From assembly GCA_903842845.1 (NCBI GenBank), contig CAIMNN010000587.1, positions 1 to 16,776 of the forward strand: a stretch of 16,776 nucleotides of DNA, in the 5' to 3' direction. Under the pieces are notes generated by a model. The model made no database searches. It was not told the DNA's origin and saw nothing but the letters and a program-made list of their open reading frames with translations. Position numbers and translations under genes: made by a program. The DNA comes from an uncultured Acidobacteriaceae bacterium. GTDB taxonomy: Bacteria > Acidobacteriota > Terriglobia > Terriglobales > Acidobacteriaceae. Below are positions 1-7,515 of the stretch, in pieces (within the stretch, counting starts at the first letter, position 1; every line of letters begins with the position of its first letter).

Positions 1-55
1 AGGCATTGTGATGAGGCGAAAGTCTTTACTGAGATATGTCGTTCATGGTATCCCC

Positions 56-77
56 GGTCCCCGAAAAGCGAGGGACC
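56..77. repeat. Short intergenic hairpin
   Basis: GGTCCC at 56-61 pairs perfectly with GGGACC at 72-77 around a ten-base loop. It lies downstream of the gcvH stop on the minus strand. No T-run follows on either strand, so it is not a classical terminator. It directly abuts the motif at 76-100 and may be part of the same dispersed intergenic element. Confidence 0.45.
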
Positions 78-100
78 CTTCGACTTCGCTCAGGGCAGGC
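76..100. repeat. Dispersed-repeat-like intergenic motif
   Basis: The stretch begins CCCTTCGACTTCGCTCAGGG and continues CAGGC. From memory, this motif recurs in intergenic DNA of Acidobacteria and several other phyla. Only one copy is visible here, so calling it a repeat rests on recall and not on the window. Its ends CCCT and AGGG can pair. Confidence 0.4.
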
Positions 101-140
101 TAGGGGGCACCCGATCTTTAATTCCTAAGCAAACGGAAAA

Positions 141-529
141 CTACGCGCCGGTCTCTTCGCTCACAAACGCTTCATACGCCGCAGCGTCGAGCAGGGCGGC
201 GAGTTCAGCGGGGTTTGAGAGCTCGACCTTGATGATCCAGGCCTCGTGGGCGGCCTCATTGATCTTGTCGGGCGCGTTCTTCAGCTCCTCGTTGACTGCG
301 GTGACCTTGCCGCTCACGGGCGAGTAGAGGTCGCTGACGGCCTTTACACTTTCCACGGACCCGAGGTTGCGCCGGCGGTCACGGCGTCGCCGACCTTGGG
401 CGCGTCCACATAGACGATGTCGCCGAGCGAGCTTTGCGCGTAGTCGGTGATGCCGATGGTGCCGGAGGTGCCTGCGACCTCGATCCACTCGTGTTCGCGG
501 GAGTACTTGAAGTTTGCGGGATAGCTCAT
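141..529 (-). pseudogene. gcvH: Glycine cleavage system H protein, frameshifted
   Basis: H protein carries the lipoyl-bound aminomethyl group between the P, T and L proteins of the glycine cleavage complex in the cytoplasm. The ATG at 529 follows an AAAGG ribosome site about ten bases upstream. The N-terminal half (KYSREHEWIEV, then GIGITDYAQ-like and LGDIVYVDAP blocks) is in one frame. The lipoyl-lysine segment ESVKAVSDLYSPVSG and the C-terminus are in another. The frames meet at about 364, where one A on the plus strand appears to be missing: restoring it turns TSGPWKV-stop into T-F-G-S-V-E-S-V-K. The corrected product would be about 129 residues, normal for the family, with the lipoyl lysine (bases 342-344) near residue 63. 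As written, translation stops at 344-346, before the lysine is decoded. A sequencing error is as likely as true inactivation. The rest of the gcv genes is not in the window. Confidence 0.9.
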
Positions 530-634
530 TTTCAGTTGCCTTTCGAAAGTAGTGTAATCGGCGGGGGCGTGATGATGGAAGTTCTGAATCACAGTTGCCA
601 GATTTCAGTTCTCAGTTGCTGCTGAAGTTCTGAT

Positions 635-660
635 CCCTGATTTCTGACATCTGACCCCTG
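635..660. repeat. CTGA-rich intergenic repeat, copy 1
   Basis: CCCTGATTTCTGA at 635-647 and CTGACCCCTG at 651-660 recur in inverted orientation on the other side of ychF at 1838-1855. The surrounding 590-660 stretch is built from variants of CAGTTCTCAG and CTGA words. Confidence 0.5.
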
Positions 661-662
661 TC

Positions 663-1763
663 TCACACATTAAATTTGAAGAACAGAATATCCCCATCCT
701 TCACAACGTACTCTTTGCCTTCAGAGCGCAGCAGTCCTTTTTCCTTGACGGCTTGTTCGCTGCCGAACTGGAAGAGGTTATCGCAGTGGTAGCAGTCGGC
801 CTTGATAAAGCCGCGCTCGAAGTCGGAGTGGATGACGCCTGCGGCTTGCGGAGCTTTGAAGCCGTTGGGAATGGTCCATGCGCGGACCTCCTGTACGCCG
901 GCGGTGAAGTACGTGATCAGGCCGAGCAGGTGGTAGGCGTGGTGGATGAGACGGTTGAGGCCGGGCTCTTCAAGGCCCATCTCTTTCAGGAACTCGCCGC
1001 GCTCGGATGGTTCGAGCAGTGCTATCTCCGCTTCCATTGCGCCGCAGATGACGACAACCTCAGCGCCTTCTTCGGTGGCGCGCTGTTCAACGGCCGCGAC
1101 GTACGCGTTGCTGCCCTTGAGTCCGGCTTCGTCCACGTTGGCGACAAAGAGCACAGGCTTGGCGGTGATAAGCAGCAGTTCGCGAGAGGCGGTGCGCTCT
1201 TCGTCGGTGAGTTCAACAACGCGGGCCGGACGGCCTTCACGCAGCGCTTCAAGCAGCTTCAGCAACGCGGCAGCTTCAGCCTTCATCTTTGCATCCGCGG
1301 TTGAAGCCTTCGCAGCTTTCTCAGCTTTCACGTAACGCTTTTCAACAGTCTCGAGGTCGGCAAGCAGCAGCTCGGTGTTGATGATGTCGATATCGCTGAG
1401 CGGGTTGACGCCGCCCGCGACGTGGATGACGTTGGGGTCGTCAAAGCAGCGGACGACGTGGCAGATTGCATCAGTCGCGCGGATGTGCCCGAGGAACTGG
1501 TTTCCGAGGCCTTCGCCCTTGCTGGCTCCGGCGACGAGGCCGGCGATGTCAATGAACTCCATCGTGGTGGGCACGGTCTTGTTGGGATGCACAAAACCCG
1601 TGATGCGGTCGAGGCGCGGGTCGGGAACCTCGACGATGCCGACGTTGGGGTCGATGGTGCAGAAAGGATAGTTGGACGCCTGGGCTTTGGCCGAAGTAAG
1701 GGCGTTGAAGATTGTGCTCTTGCCCACATTGGGCAGGCCGACGATTCCGCAATTCAAAGGCAT
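663..1763 (-). CDS. ychF: Redox-regulated ATPase YchF (Obg-like)
   Basis: YchF/OLA1 is a cytoplasmic TRAFAC-class P-loop protein that binds the ribosome and prefers ATP to GTP; it is linked to stress and translation control. The 366-residue product has the usual family length. The Walker A loop GLPNVGKS is at residues 9-16, the G3 motif DIAG at 72-75, and the altered G4 motif NVDE at 209-212 in place of the NKxD of true GTPases, which explains the ATP preference known for the family. A coiled, charged stretch around 135-175 matches the helical insert. The C-terminal TGS domain occupies roughly residues 281-366 and ends DGDILFFKFNV. The ATG at 1763 gives the canonical start MPLNCGIVG, though no strong ribosome site is seen before it. 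It lies upstream of gcvH with a 133-base gap, so a joint transcript is possible but unproven. Confidence 0.97.
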   Translation of the reverse strand: MPLNCGIVGLPNVGKSTIFNALTSAKAQASNYPFCTIDPNVGIVEVPDPRLDRITGFVHPNKTVPTTMEFIDIAGLVAGASKGEGLGNQFLGHIRATDAICHVVRCFDDPNVIHVAGGVNPLSDIDIINTELLLADLETVEKRYVKAEKAAKASTADAKMKAEAAALLKLLEALREGRPARVVELTDEERTASRELLLITAKPVLFVANVDEAGLKGSNAYVAAVEQRATEEGAEVVVICGAMEAEIALLEPSERGEFLKEMGLEEPGLNRLIHHAYHLLGLITYFTAGVQEVRAWTIPNGFKAPQAAGVIHSDFERGFIKADCYHCDNLFQFGSEQAVKEKGLLRSEGKEYVVKDGDILFFKFNV

Positions 1764-1837
1764 TTTGGGTTCTCAGTCAGGGGGTGTTTGGATGCATGGT
1801 TATTTACGTGTCTCTATCAGTATATCGTTGCCAGTGT

Positions 1838-1855
1838 TCAGAAATCAGGGGTCAG
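1838..1855. repeat. CTGA-rich intergenic repeat, copy 2 (inverted)
   Basis: The reverse complement of 1838-1850 is CCCTGATTTCTGA, identical over 13 bases to 635-647. The reverse complement of 1846-1855 is CTGACCCCTG, identical to 651-660. In this copy the two words overlap, while in copy 1 they are separated. The copy runs into the 3' end of the toxin gene at 1852. Confidence 0.5.
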
Positions 1856-2169
1856 GGTTGCAGAGATTCCAGAATCTTCTGCATGTTGCGACCACCGTAA
1901 AGAATACGGAGGATTGCAATCTCTTCTTCACGAATACAGAAAAGGATTGAAACACGGTGCTCAAAACCCACCACACGCAAGTTAGTAATATGAGGATGAG
2001 AAATTGATGAACCTCGATAAGGGGCAAGATTGAGTTTAACGGCGAAACTGTGAATGCGTGTGATGTAAGACTTTGCAATATTCGCACTAGCTTGCTTGTT
2101 GATATAGAGATAAATATTTCTCAGGTCGCATTTGGCACTGGGACGAAACTGAACGCTATAGACTTTCAC
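1852..2169 (-). CDS. ParE/RelE-superfamily toxin
   Basis: This 105-residue protein has the RelE/ParE toxin fold pattern: an N-terminal strand (VYSVQFRPSA), a helical block with DLRNIYLYI and A-x-x-YI-x-R, the short conserved LAPYRGSS turn, then strands LRVVGFEHRVSILFCI and EEEIAILRILYGGRN. The arrangement ILRILYGGRN near the C-terminus is the ParE signature region. ParE toxins poison DNA gyrase, whereas RelE members cut mRNA; the sequence alone favours ParE but does not settle the target. The start is GTG at 2169, four bases after the antitoxin stop, so translation is probably coupled. Base composition is about 41% GC over 1921-2160, far below the adjacent antitoxin (about 62%) and the other genes, which suggests recent acquisition. 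It could be active or decaying; the frame is intact. Confidence 0.85.
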   Translation of the reverse strand: MKVYSVQFRPSAKCDLRNIYLYINKQASANIAKSYITRIHSFAVKLNLAPYRGSSISHPHITNLRVVGFEHRVSILFCIREEEIAILRILYGGRNMQKILESLQP

Positions 2170-2173
2170 AGCG

Positions 2174-2428
2174 TTACTCTATGTTGAGCTCTTTGAATAG
2201 CAAAGGCAGAACTTCATCTGCGGGAATGCTGGGTCGCGGGTCTGCGAGAGAGGCCTCGGCGAGTTCGGTAAGCCATTCATCGATGTCTTTTTCTTCGCGG
2301 TCAAGCGCGCGCAGGCCGGCTTGGATGACCTCATCGGCGGAGGTATAGCGACCGGAGTTTACACGCTCCTCTACGGATGTGCGCAAGGTCCCGAGATCAA
2401 CGAGTATCGGATTGTGCTGTGCGGACAT
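2174..2428 (-). CDS. ParD-family antitoxin
   Basis: This 84-residue protein resembles ParD/CC2985-type antitoxins: a short N-terminal strand (NPILVDLG), then the ribbon-helix-helix region with VEERVNSGRYTSADEVIQAGLRAL, followed by an acidic C-terminal tail (EEKDIDEWL...ELNIE) of the kind that wraps the toxin. Such proteins bind their own promoter as dimers and neutralise the toxin encoded downstream. The ATG at 2428 follows GGAG at 2435-2438 with six bases between, and TACAAT at 2446-2451 on the minus strand could be a -10 element, though no good -35 accompanies it. Antitoxin before toxin with a four-base gap is the usual order. Autoregulation is expected from the family, not shown here. Confidence 0.87.
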   Translation of the reverse strand: MSAQHNPILVDLGTLRTSVEERVNSGRYTSADEVIQAGLRALDREEKDIDEWLTELAEASLADPRPSIPADEVLPLLFKELNIE

Positions 2429-2490
2429 AGTTGGCTCCGTGCATTCATTGTAGCGCGGAATTGATTTTGATTCACAGGCAACGTTGTGGC

Positions 2491-3813
2491 CTATTTGTCA
2501 AAGAACTGCCCGTGTCCGCCGTTGGCCCAAGGGTCGTAGTGCGCGGCGAAGTTTGCGCGGTCGGTTGTGGAGGGGTGATTGCCGAACCAGATATCGAAGA
2601 AGAGATTTGGATTCGGGTCTTCAAGCCAGGCGGCGCCGAGGTCGTTGAAGGCGCGGATGGCGGTCTGCTGCGGGTTGAGGACGAGCGAGTGGATGGCCTC
2701 CTGCCCGTAGATGTCGGCCTCATGCTCGTAGTGGCGACTGACTGCGTTCATTGCCGGCGATAGAAACTGGCTGACGATGCTGAGCGCAAGAAAGAGCACG
2801 GTGAAACCGGCGCGTGATGAGTATTCACCGAGCTGCCATTTTGCGGCGTAGCGCGCGTGGAGCCGCTCGCCGAGCTTGGCGGTGAGAAAGACAGCGATGA
2901 GGGTGATGAAAATGTCGATGACTATTTGTTTCGGCAGATGATGGAGAACGTAGTGGCCGCTCTCGTGTCCCATCATGAAGAGAATTTCGTCGTCGGGCAT
3001 GTGTGCGGCGGCTGTGTCCCAGATAACCATGCGCTTGGTTGCGCCAAGGCCGGTGACGTATGCGTTATAGCCGGTGGATTTGTCGCTGACAAGCGCGATG
3101 TAGCGGCGTGAGTCCGGAATATCAGTACCGGTGCGCGCGACCAGTGGATCTAGTTTTGTTGAGAGCGCAGCGTGGTGCTGGTTGAGGGGCTCGACCTTGT
3201 CGTAGAGTTGTTCGACGTAGGGCGAGACGACAGTGCCGAAGACGATAAGCGGCGCGATGATGAGCCAGCTCCAGAACCAGTAGCGGCGTGGTGAGCGGCG
3301 GACAATCCAATTGAAGAGCAGAAGCAGAAGCGTGCCGAAGATGAGTTCGAGAGCGAGAGAGATGGTGAAGTCGCCGAACCAACTTGACCATGTTTGCACG
3401 CTGACGCCAAAGTGCTGCTCGACGTGGTGGCCGTAGAGCGATAGCGGCAGGTCGAGCGCCGTCATGATGAGGAAGAAGAAAATAAAGTAAAACGCGCCCT
3501 GGAAAAAACTGAGATGGAAGCGGCCCTGGCAGTAGCGTTCGAGCTTGGCGGCAAAACCAAGAGCGAGAAAAAGCCAGAGGGTGAGCAGGCTCCAGAGGAT
3601 GCCGACGATGGTGAGGATGTGGCGGACGCGCGTGATGGCGATGGCATGGTGTAGCTGCACGCCGGAGAGTTGGTAGGAGTCGGCGTGCGGTTGAGCTGCC
3701 GAGACCGGTTGCGTGTTGGGCGCGGTGGCGGGTGATTGCGCTATCGCAGAGACACTGAGCGCCATAACCGCAAGCATTGCACAAATGAGAATCGACTTTG
3801 CCGATAGCGACAT
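2491..3813 (-). CDS. M48 family (Ste24-like) membrane metalloprotease
   Basis: M48 peptidases are zinc enzymes anchored in the membrane; Ste24-type members cleave CAAX-prenylated or other membrane-associated peptides, while bacterial members act in membrane protein quality control. The 440-residue product has an N-terminal signal-like segment (residues 5-25), hydrophobic segments near 65-87, 105-122, 148-170, 179-198, 297-312 and 335-352, and the catalytic motif HESGH with zinc ligands His283 and His287 and catalytic Glu284. The third ligand is probably Glu363 in YEHEAD. The cytosolic or periplasmic strand-helix segment SDKSTGYNAYVTGLG before the motif is also typical. The ATG at 3813 follows GGAGG nine to ten bases upstream. 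It is transcribed away from the TldD-like operon from a shared 151-base region. Substrate is unknown. Confidence 0.93.
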   Translation of the reverse strand: MSLSAKSILICAMLAVMALSVSAIAQSPATAPNTQPVSAAQPHADSYQLSGVQLHHAIAITRVRHILTIVGILWSLLTLWLFLALGFAAKLERYCQGRFHLSFFQGAFYFIFFFLIMTALDLPLSLYGHHVEQHFGVSVQTWSSWFGDFTISLALELIFGTLLLLLFNWIVRRSPRRYWFWSWLIIAPLIVFGTVVSPYVEQLYDKVEPLNQHHAALSTKLDPLVARTGTDIPDSRRYIALVSDKSTGYNAYVTGLGATKRMVIWDTAAAHMPDDEILFMMGHESGHYVLHHLPKQIVIDIFITLIAVFLTAKLGERLHARYAAKWQLGEYSSRAGFTVLFLALSIVSQFLSPAMNAVSRHYEHEADIYGQEAIHSLVLNPQQTAIRAFNDLGAAWLEDPNPNLFFDIWFGNHPSTTDRANFAAHYDPWANGGHGQFFDK

Positions 3814-3861
3814 GGTCTAGTACCTCCGTTTTGTTCGCTGCGCGCTGATAAGTGCGGGAAC

Positions 3862-3889
3862 TTGAGAGAATTCTTACTGAATCTATTAT
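3862..3889 (+). promoter_or_regulatory. Predicted sigma-70 promoter of the TldD/TldE-like operon
   Basis: TTGAGA at 3862-3867 and TATTAT at 3884-3889 are separated by 16 bases. The expected transcript start near 3896 leaves about 70 bases of leader before the ATG at 3965, with AAGGAG at 3944-3949. This fits the downstream start better than the ATG at 3905, which would follow transcription start almost at once. Confidence 0.5.
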
Positions 3890-3964
3890 CGCGCAACTGA
3901 ATTCATGCGGCATGACTGGACTCAAAGCCGTCTGAACAGTTACAAGGAGATTGTGAACTGTGGA

Positions 3965-5812
3965 ATGGAGTGTATGCCGAAATACTTTTTAACTCTCAAA
4001 AATAATAGCCCTGTGTTGAAAATTGCAACGATGACCGTGGTGTTTGGTTGCGTTCTGTTGAGCGGCACATCTGCGCTGAACGCTCAAAGCGCGGCCCAGG
4101 TGAAAGACCCGCCGCTGTTGACCACGCTGACCAACGAGCTGAACCGCGCGTTCACTGAGTTGACGCGTCCTAAATCTAGCACGGAGACGAACTGGGCTGC
4201 GACGCCGAACTCTGCGCGAGGGCAGCGCGAGTCGGGCAAGTCGATGGAGCAAAAGTCTACGGACAATTCCCCCGTGCCGCCGTACTTCATCAGTTATTCC
4301 ATCAGCGACTCGAACGATGTGACGATACGTGGAGTTTTCGGCGGAGTCATGGACTCTGCAACCAGCCACACGCGCACCGGCGATGTGGTGGTACGCATCG
4401 GCGACCCCACGCTCGACAATACCCACGGCACACATCACACCGCAGCGGCGACCGGCGTGCAGATACCTCTTGGCGATGACAGTCGCGCCATCTCGCGCTC
4501 GATGTGGGAGGTGACGAACGCCGCTTATGGCAACGCGCTTGAAACTTACTTGCGCGTGAAGACCGAGGCGCAGGTGCGCGCCAAGGAAGAAGACACATCC
4601 GCGGATTTCTCAAAAGAAAAACCCGAGGTCTCGATAGCCGAGCCCGCTGCACCGCCGAAGATCGACAACGCGGCGTGGGAGAAGCGTGTGAGCGCGCTCT
4701 CGGCGGTCTTCCGCGAATTTCCTGATGTGACCACGAACGTCGTCATCTTCACTGCTGGCACCGAGACGGATTATTTTGTTTCAACCGAAGGCTCGCGCAT
4801 CGTGCAGCCGCACCGCCAGGCGCGCTTGGTTGTATTTGCCGTGACGCGCGCTGAGGATGGAATGGACCTGTTCCGCGCGCAGACGTTTGAAGCCGAGACT
4901 GCTGATGGTTTACCAAGCCAGCAAGCGATGGAAGCTTCACTGCGCGAGCTGGGCAAAAGTTTGGAGGCGTTGCGCAAGGCGCCGGTGACGGAGCCGTTCA
5001 ATGGCCCGGTGATTCTCTCCGGGCGCGCGGCGGCGGTCTTCTTCCACGAGGTGCTTGGCCACAGGCTTGAGGGCCAACGCCAGCGCGGTGATGAAGAAGG
5101 GCAGACGTTCACTAAAGAATTGAATAAGGATGTGCTGCCGAGTTTTCTTTCTGTGTCCGACGATCCGACGCAAGTGAAATTCGGACAGACGCAGTTGAGC
5201 GGCTTCTACCAGTATGACGAAGAAGGTCAGAAGGCGCGGCGCGTTGACCTGATACAAGACGGCGTGCTGAAAACATTTCTCATGTCGCGTCTGCCGATTG
5301 CCAGCTTTTCAAATTCAAACGGCCACGGGCGCGCGCAGACAGGGCGCATGCCGACCGGCCGACAAGGCAACCTGATAGTCACGTCAACGAAGACGGTGAG
5401 CGATGCGGAGCTGCGGAAGCAATTGATAGCCGAAGCGAAGAAGCAGGGCAAGCCATACGGATTGTTCTTTGAAGACATCTCCTCGGGCTTCGCGGTGACG
5501 CAGCGAAACTCGCCGCAGGCATTTCAAGTGATACCGCTGGTGGTGTGGCGCGTGTATGTGGACGGCCGCCCGGATGAATTGGTGCGCGGTGTCAGCATCG
5601 TCGGCACGCCGCTCGCCGCGATGAAGAGCATCTTGATGACCAGCGACACGCGCGAGGTCTTCAACGGCGAGTGCGGCGCGGAGTCGGGCTCGATACCAGT
5701 AAGCGCAGTTGCGCCGGCAATGCTGTTGAGCGGCATTGAGACGCAACGACAACCGCAGGGAACATCGCGACCTCCGATTCTTCCGATTCCTTCAGCGAAG
5801 GAGGCCAAGTAA
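3965..5812 (+). CDS. Exported TldD-like metallopeptidase (metal-binding subunit)
   Basis: TldD is the zinc-bearing half of the TldD/TldE peptidase, which in E. coli works in the cytoplasm on microcin B17 and CcdA. This homologue of about 615 residues carries a signal peptide (hydrophobic core IATMTVVFGCVLLSGTSA, likely cleavage after ALNA), so it should act outside the cytoplasm. The zinc motif HEVLGH gives His361, Glu362 and His366, and GECGAESGS supplies Cys570, matching the His-His-Cys set of TldD. The TldD C-terminal block GTPLAAMKSILMTSD is also present. An in-frame ATG at 3905 exists but lacks a ribosome site and would put the signal peptide far from the N-terminus. ATGs at 3965 and 3974 are both possible; the AAGGAG site is 15 bases from the first. 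An extra N-terminal region of roughly 150 residues is longer than in TldD. It sits directly before its partner gene. Confidence 0.88.
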   Translation: MECMPKYFLTLKNNSPVLKIATMTVVFGCVLLSGTSALNAQSAAQVKDPPLLTTLTNELNRAFTELTRPKSSTETNWAATPNSARGQRESGKSMEQKSTDNSPVPPYFISYSISDSNDVTIRGVFGGVMDSATSHTRTGDVVVRIGDPTLDNTHGTHHTAAATGVQIPLGDDSRAISRSMWEVTNAAYGNALETYLRVKTEAQVRAKEEDTSADFSKEKPEVSIAEPAAPPKIDNAAWEKRVSALSAVFREFPDVTTNVVIFTAGTETDYFVSTEGSRIVQPHRQARLVVFAVTRAEDGMDLFRAQTFEAETADGLPSQQAMEASLRELGKSLEALRKAPVTEPFNGPVILSGRAAAVFFHEVLGHRLEGQRQRGDEEGQTFTKELNKDVLPSFLSVSDDPTQVKFGQTQLSGFYQYDEEGQKARRVDLIQDGVLKTFLMSRLPIASFSNSNGHGRAQTGRMPTGRQGNLIVTSTKTVSDAELRKQLIAEAKKQGKPYGLFFEDISSGFAVTQRNSPQAFQVIPLVVWRVYVDGRPDELVRGVSIVGTPLAAMKSILMTSDTREVFNGECGAESGSIPVSAVAPAMLLSGIETQRQPQGTSRPPILPIPSAKEAK

Positions 5813-7465
5813 ATGAACAAGCTAATTTGCATTTTTTCGCTGACGCTCGTTGCATCACTTACACTATGCGCGCAACCGGTGAAGGCCACGCGCGCGGAAG
5901 CCGTGAAGGACCCGGTCATCAAGGCGATGCTTGAAGAGCTGGACCGCTCGAAAGCCGAGTTGCAGCTCAAGGGATTTGAAAAGCCGTTCTTCATCGAGTA
6001 TCGCCTCGAAGAGATAAACAGCTTCCGCACTAACGCGGAGTACGGTGCGACGCTCAACGTTACACACGTGCATCGCCGCGGCGTGCGCGTGAGCGTGCAC
6101 GTTGGCGATTACAAACTCAACAGCGCGGGTGAGGGCGACACCAGCGCGCAGATAGTAGTGCTCGGCGACGACCCAATCGCGCTGCGCTCGTCGCTTTGGC
6201 AAGCGACCGATGACGCGTACAAGGCCGCGATCGATGCGTACACCAAGCGACAGACGGAGATAAAGCAGTACGAGACGCCTCCACAAACTGACGACCTATC
6301 AAAAGAGCAACCAGTCATCCTGCTGGAGCCGCCACAAAATTTTTCAGTCGACGAGGACGCGTGGGTTAAGGCGATCGCCAACGTGACCGGCCTTTATCGC
6401 ACTGAGAAGGGTTTAATGACGCGACCTGCGGATGTTGCGTACTCGCGCGCGTACTTTAGCGGCTACCTTGTGACTACCTGGTTTGTGAACAGCGAGGGCA
6501 CCATCACGCGCATGAACGAAGTGCGCTACGAGGTGAACTTCAGCACCGGCGGACAGGCGGCCGACGGAATGAAGCTCGACCGCAGTTATTATCTTGCGGG
6601 AACGAAGCCGGGCGATTTGGAAACGACAGCGGACCTCAACCGTCATGCCATCGATTGCATCAACGGACTCGGCGCGTTGCTAGTTGCGCCGCTTGTCGAA
6701 GAGGAGTATCACGGGCCGGTGTTGATTGAAGCAGATGCGTCGGCTGGAGTGATGAAAGGATTGCTGGCAACGCCGATTGCCGCTTCGCGTCCACCGCTCG
6801 GAACAAATGCGCGCACCACAGGAGCATTCGCGTCGAGCTATCACGCGCGCGTACTGCCGGTGTTCATCAATGTAGTTGACGACCCCACGCTTGCCGAGTG
6901 GAACGGTAAGGGCTTGACAGGCACGTACAACATTGACGACGAAGGCGTGCCGGCGCGGGCGGTCGAAGTGGTGAAGAACGGCAAACTGGAAAATTACCTG
7001 CTCGGACGCGCGCCCATTCGTGATTTTCCGAATTCGAACGGCCATAGCCGCGCGGGTTTATACGCCGAGTCGCATCCGACGATCGGTGTGTTGAAGATAA
7101 CCGCTGAGAACGGTGTGACTGAAGAGGAGCTGAACCAGAAGCTGCTGGCACTTGCCAAAGACCGCGCACTTGATAACGTGTACGTCGTCGAGGCGATGCA
7201 GGGCGGGATGAAGCCGCGCTTGCTTTACATGGTCGGCAAAGACGGCAAGCGGACTCTGGTGCGCGGCGCAAAGCTTGAGGACCTCGACCTGCGCGCGCTG
7301 CGTTCGGGAATCATAGCCGCGGGCAAGGAGTTGTTTGCTAACAACTACGTCGGCAACATTCCGCAGACGGCGCTTGCGCCCTCGCTGTTGTTTGATGACG
7401 TGACGGTGAAGCGCGCCAACGAGAAGAACGACAAGCTGCCGTACTACCCTCCGCCAGCGGAGTAG
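5813..7465 (+). CDS. Exported TldE/PmbA-like partner lacking the metal site
   Basis: This 550-residue protein is a paralogue of the gene before it, aligning along its whole length: for example WQATDDAYKAAIDAY with WEVTNAAYGNALETY, DLSKEQPVILLEP with DFSKEKPEVSIAEP, and FPNSNGHSRAG with FSNSNGHGRAQ. Where the first protein has HEVLGH, this one has SAGVMKGLL, and the GECG cysteine region reads ELFANNYVGNIP. Both zinc-binding elements are therefore gone, as in TldE (PmbA), which pairs with TldD without binding metal. An N-terminal signal peptide (LICIFSLTLVASLTLCA) predicts export. AAGGAGG at 5798-5804 stands eight bases before the ATG, which immediately follows the TAA of the upstream gene, so the two are co-translated. 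A heterodimer is inferred from family knowledge and gene order; the substrate is not evident. Confidence 0.87.
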   Translation: MNKLICIFSLTLVASLTLCAQPVKATRAEAVKDPVIKAMLEELDRSKAELQLKGFEKPFFIEYRLEEINSFRTNAEYGATLNVTHVHRRGVRVSVHVGDYKLNSAGEGDTSAQIVVLGDDPIALRSSLWQATDDAYKAAIDAYTKRQTEIKQYETPPQTDDLSKEQPVILLEPPQNFSVDEDAWVKAIANVTGLYRTEKGLMTRPADVAYSRAYFSGYLVTTWFVNSEGTITRMNEVRYEVNFSTGGQAADGMKLDRSYYLAGTKPGDLETTADLNRHAIDCINGLGALLVAPLVEEEYHGPVLIEADASAGVMKGLLATPIAASRPPLGTNARTTGAFASSYHARVLPVFINVVDDPTLAEWNGKGLTGTYNIDDEGVPARAVEVVKNGKLENYLLGRAPIRDFPNSNGHSRAGLYAESHPTIGVLKITAENGVTEEELNQKLLALAKDRALDNVYVVEAMQGGMKPRLLYMVGKDGKRTLVRGAKLEDLDLRALRSGIIAAGKELFANNYVGNIPQTALAPSLLFDDVTVKRANEKNDKLPYYPPPAE

Positions 7466-7479
7466 CGCGCCTCAGATTG

Positions 7480-7515
7480 AATAGCCTCGGCTTTCGCCGG
7501 GGCTATTTTGTTTTT
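7480..7515 (+). terminator. Rho-independent terminator of the TldD/TldE-like operon
   Basis: AATAGCC at 7480-7486 pairs with GGCTATT at 7501-7507. A T-G wobble and CGGC/GCCG continue the stem to a TTTC loop at 7492-7495. The stem is followed by TTGTTTTT. The right arm contains the stop codon of the convergent gene at 7503. Confidence 0.85.

Noticed and set aside
753..1304. 183-residue plus-strand frame opposite ychF
   Set aside because: It is the antisense of a well-conserved gene, is low in recognisable motifs and has no ribosome site; long antisense frames are expected at this GC content.
2446..2451. TACAAT as a -10 element for the toxin-antitoxin pair
   Set aside because: The hexamer is good and well placed, but no -35 element at a suitable distance was found, so it is mentioned only in the antitoxin entry.
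3905..3964. Upstream ATG start for the TldD-like protein
   Set aside because: It lies just after the predicted promoter without a ribosome site and would bury the signal peptide about 30 residues in.
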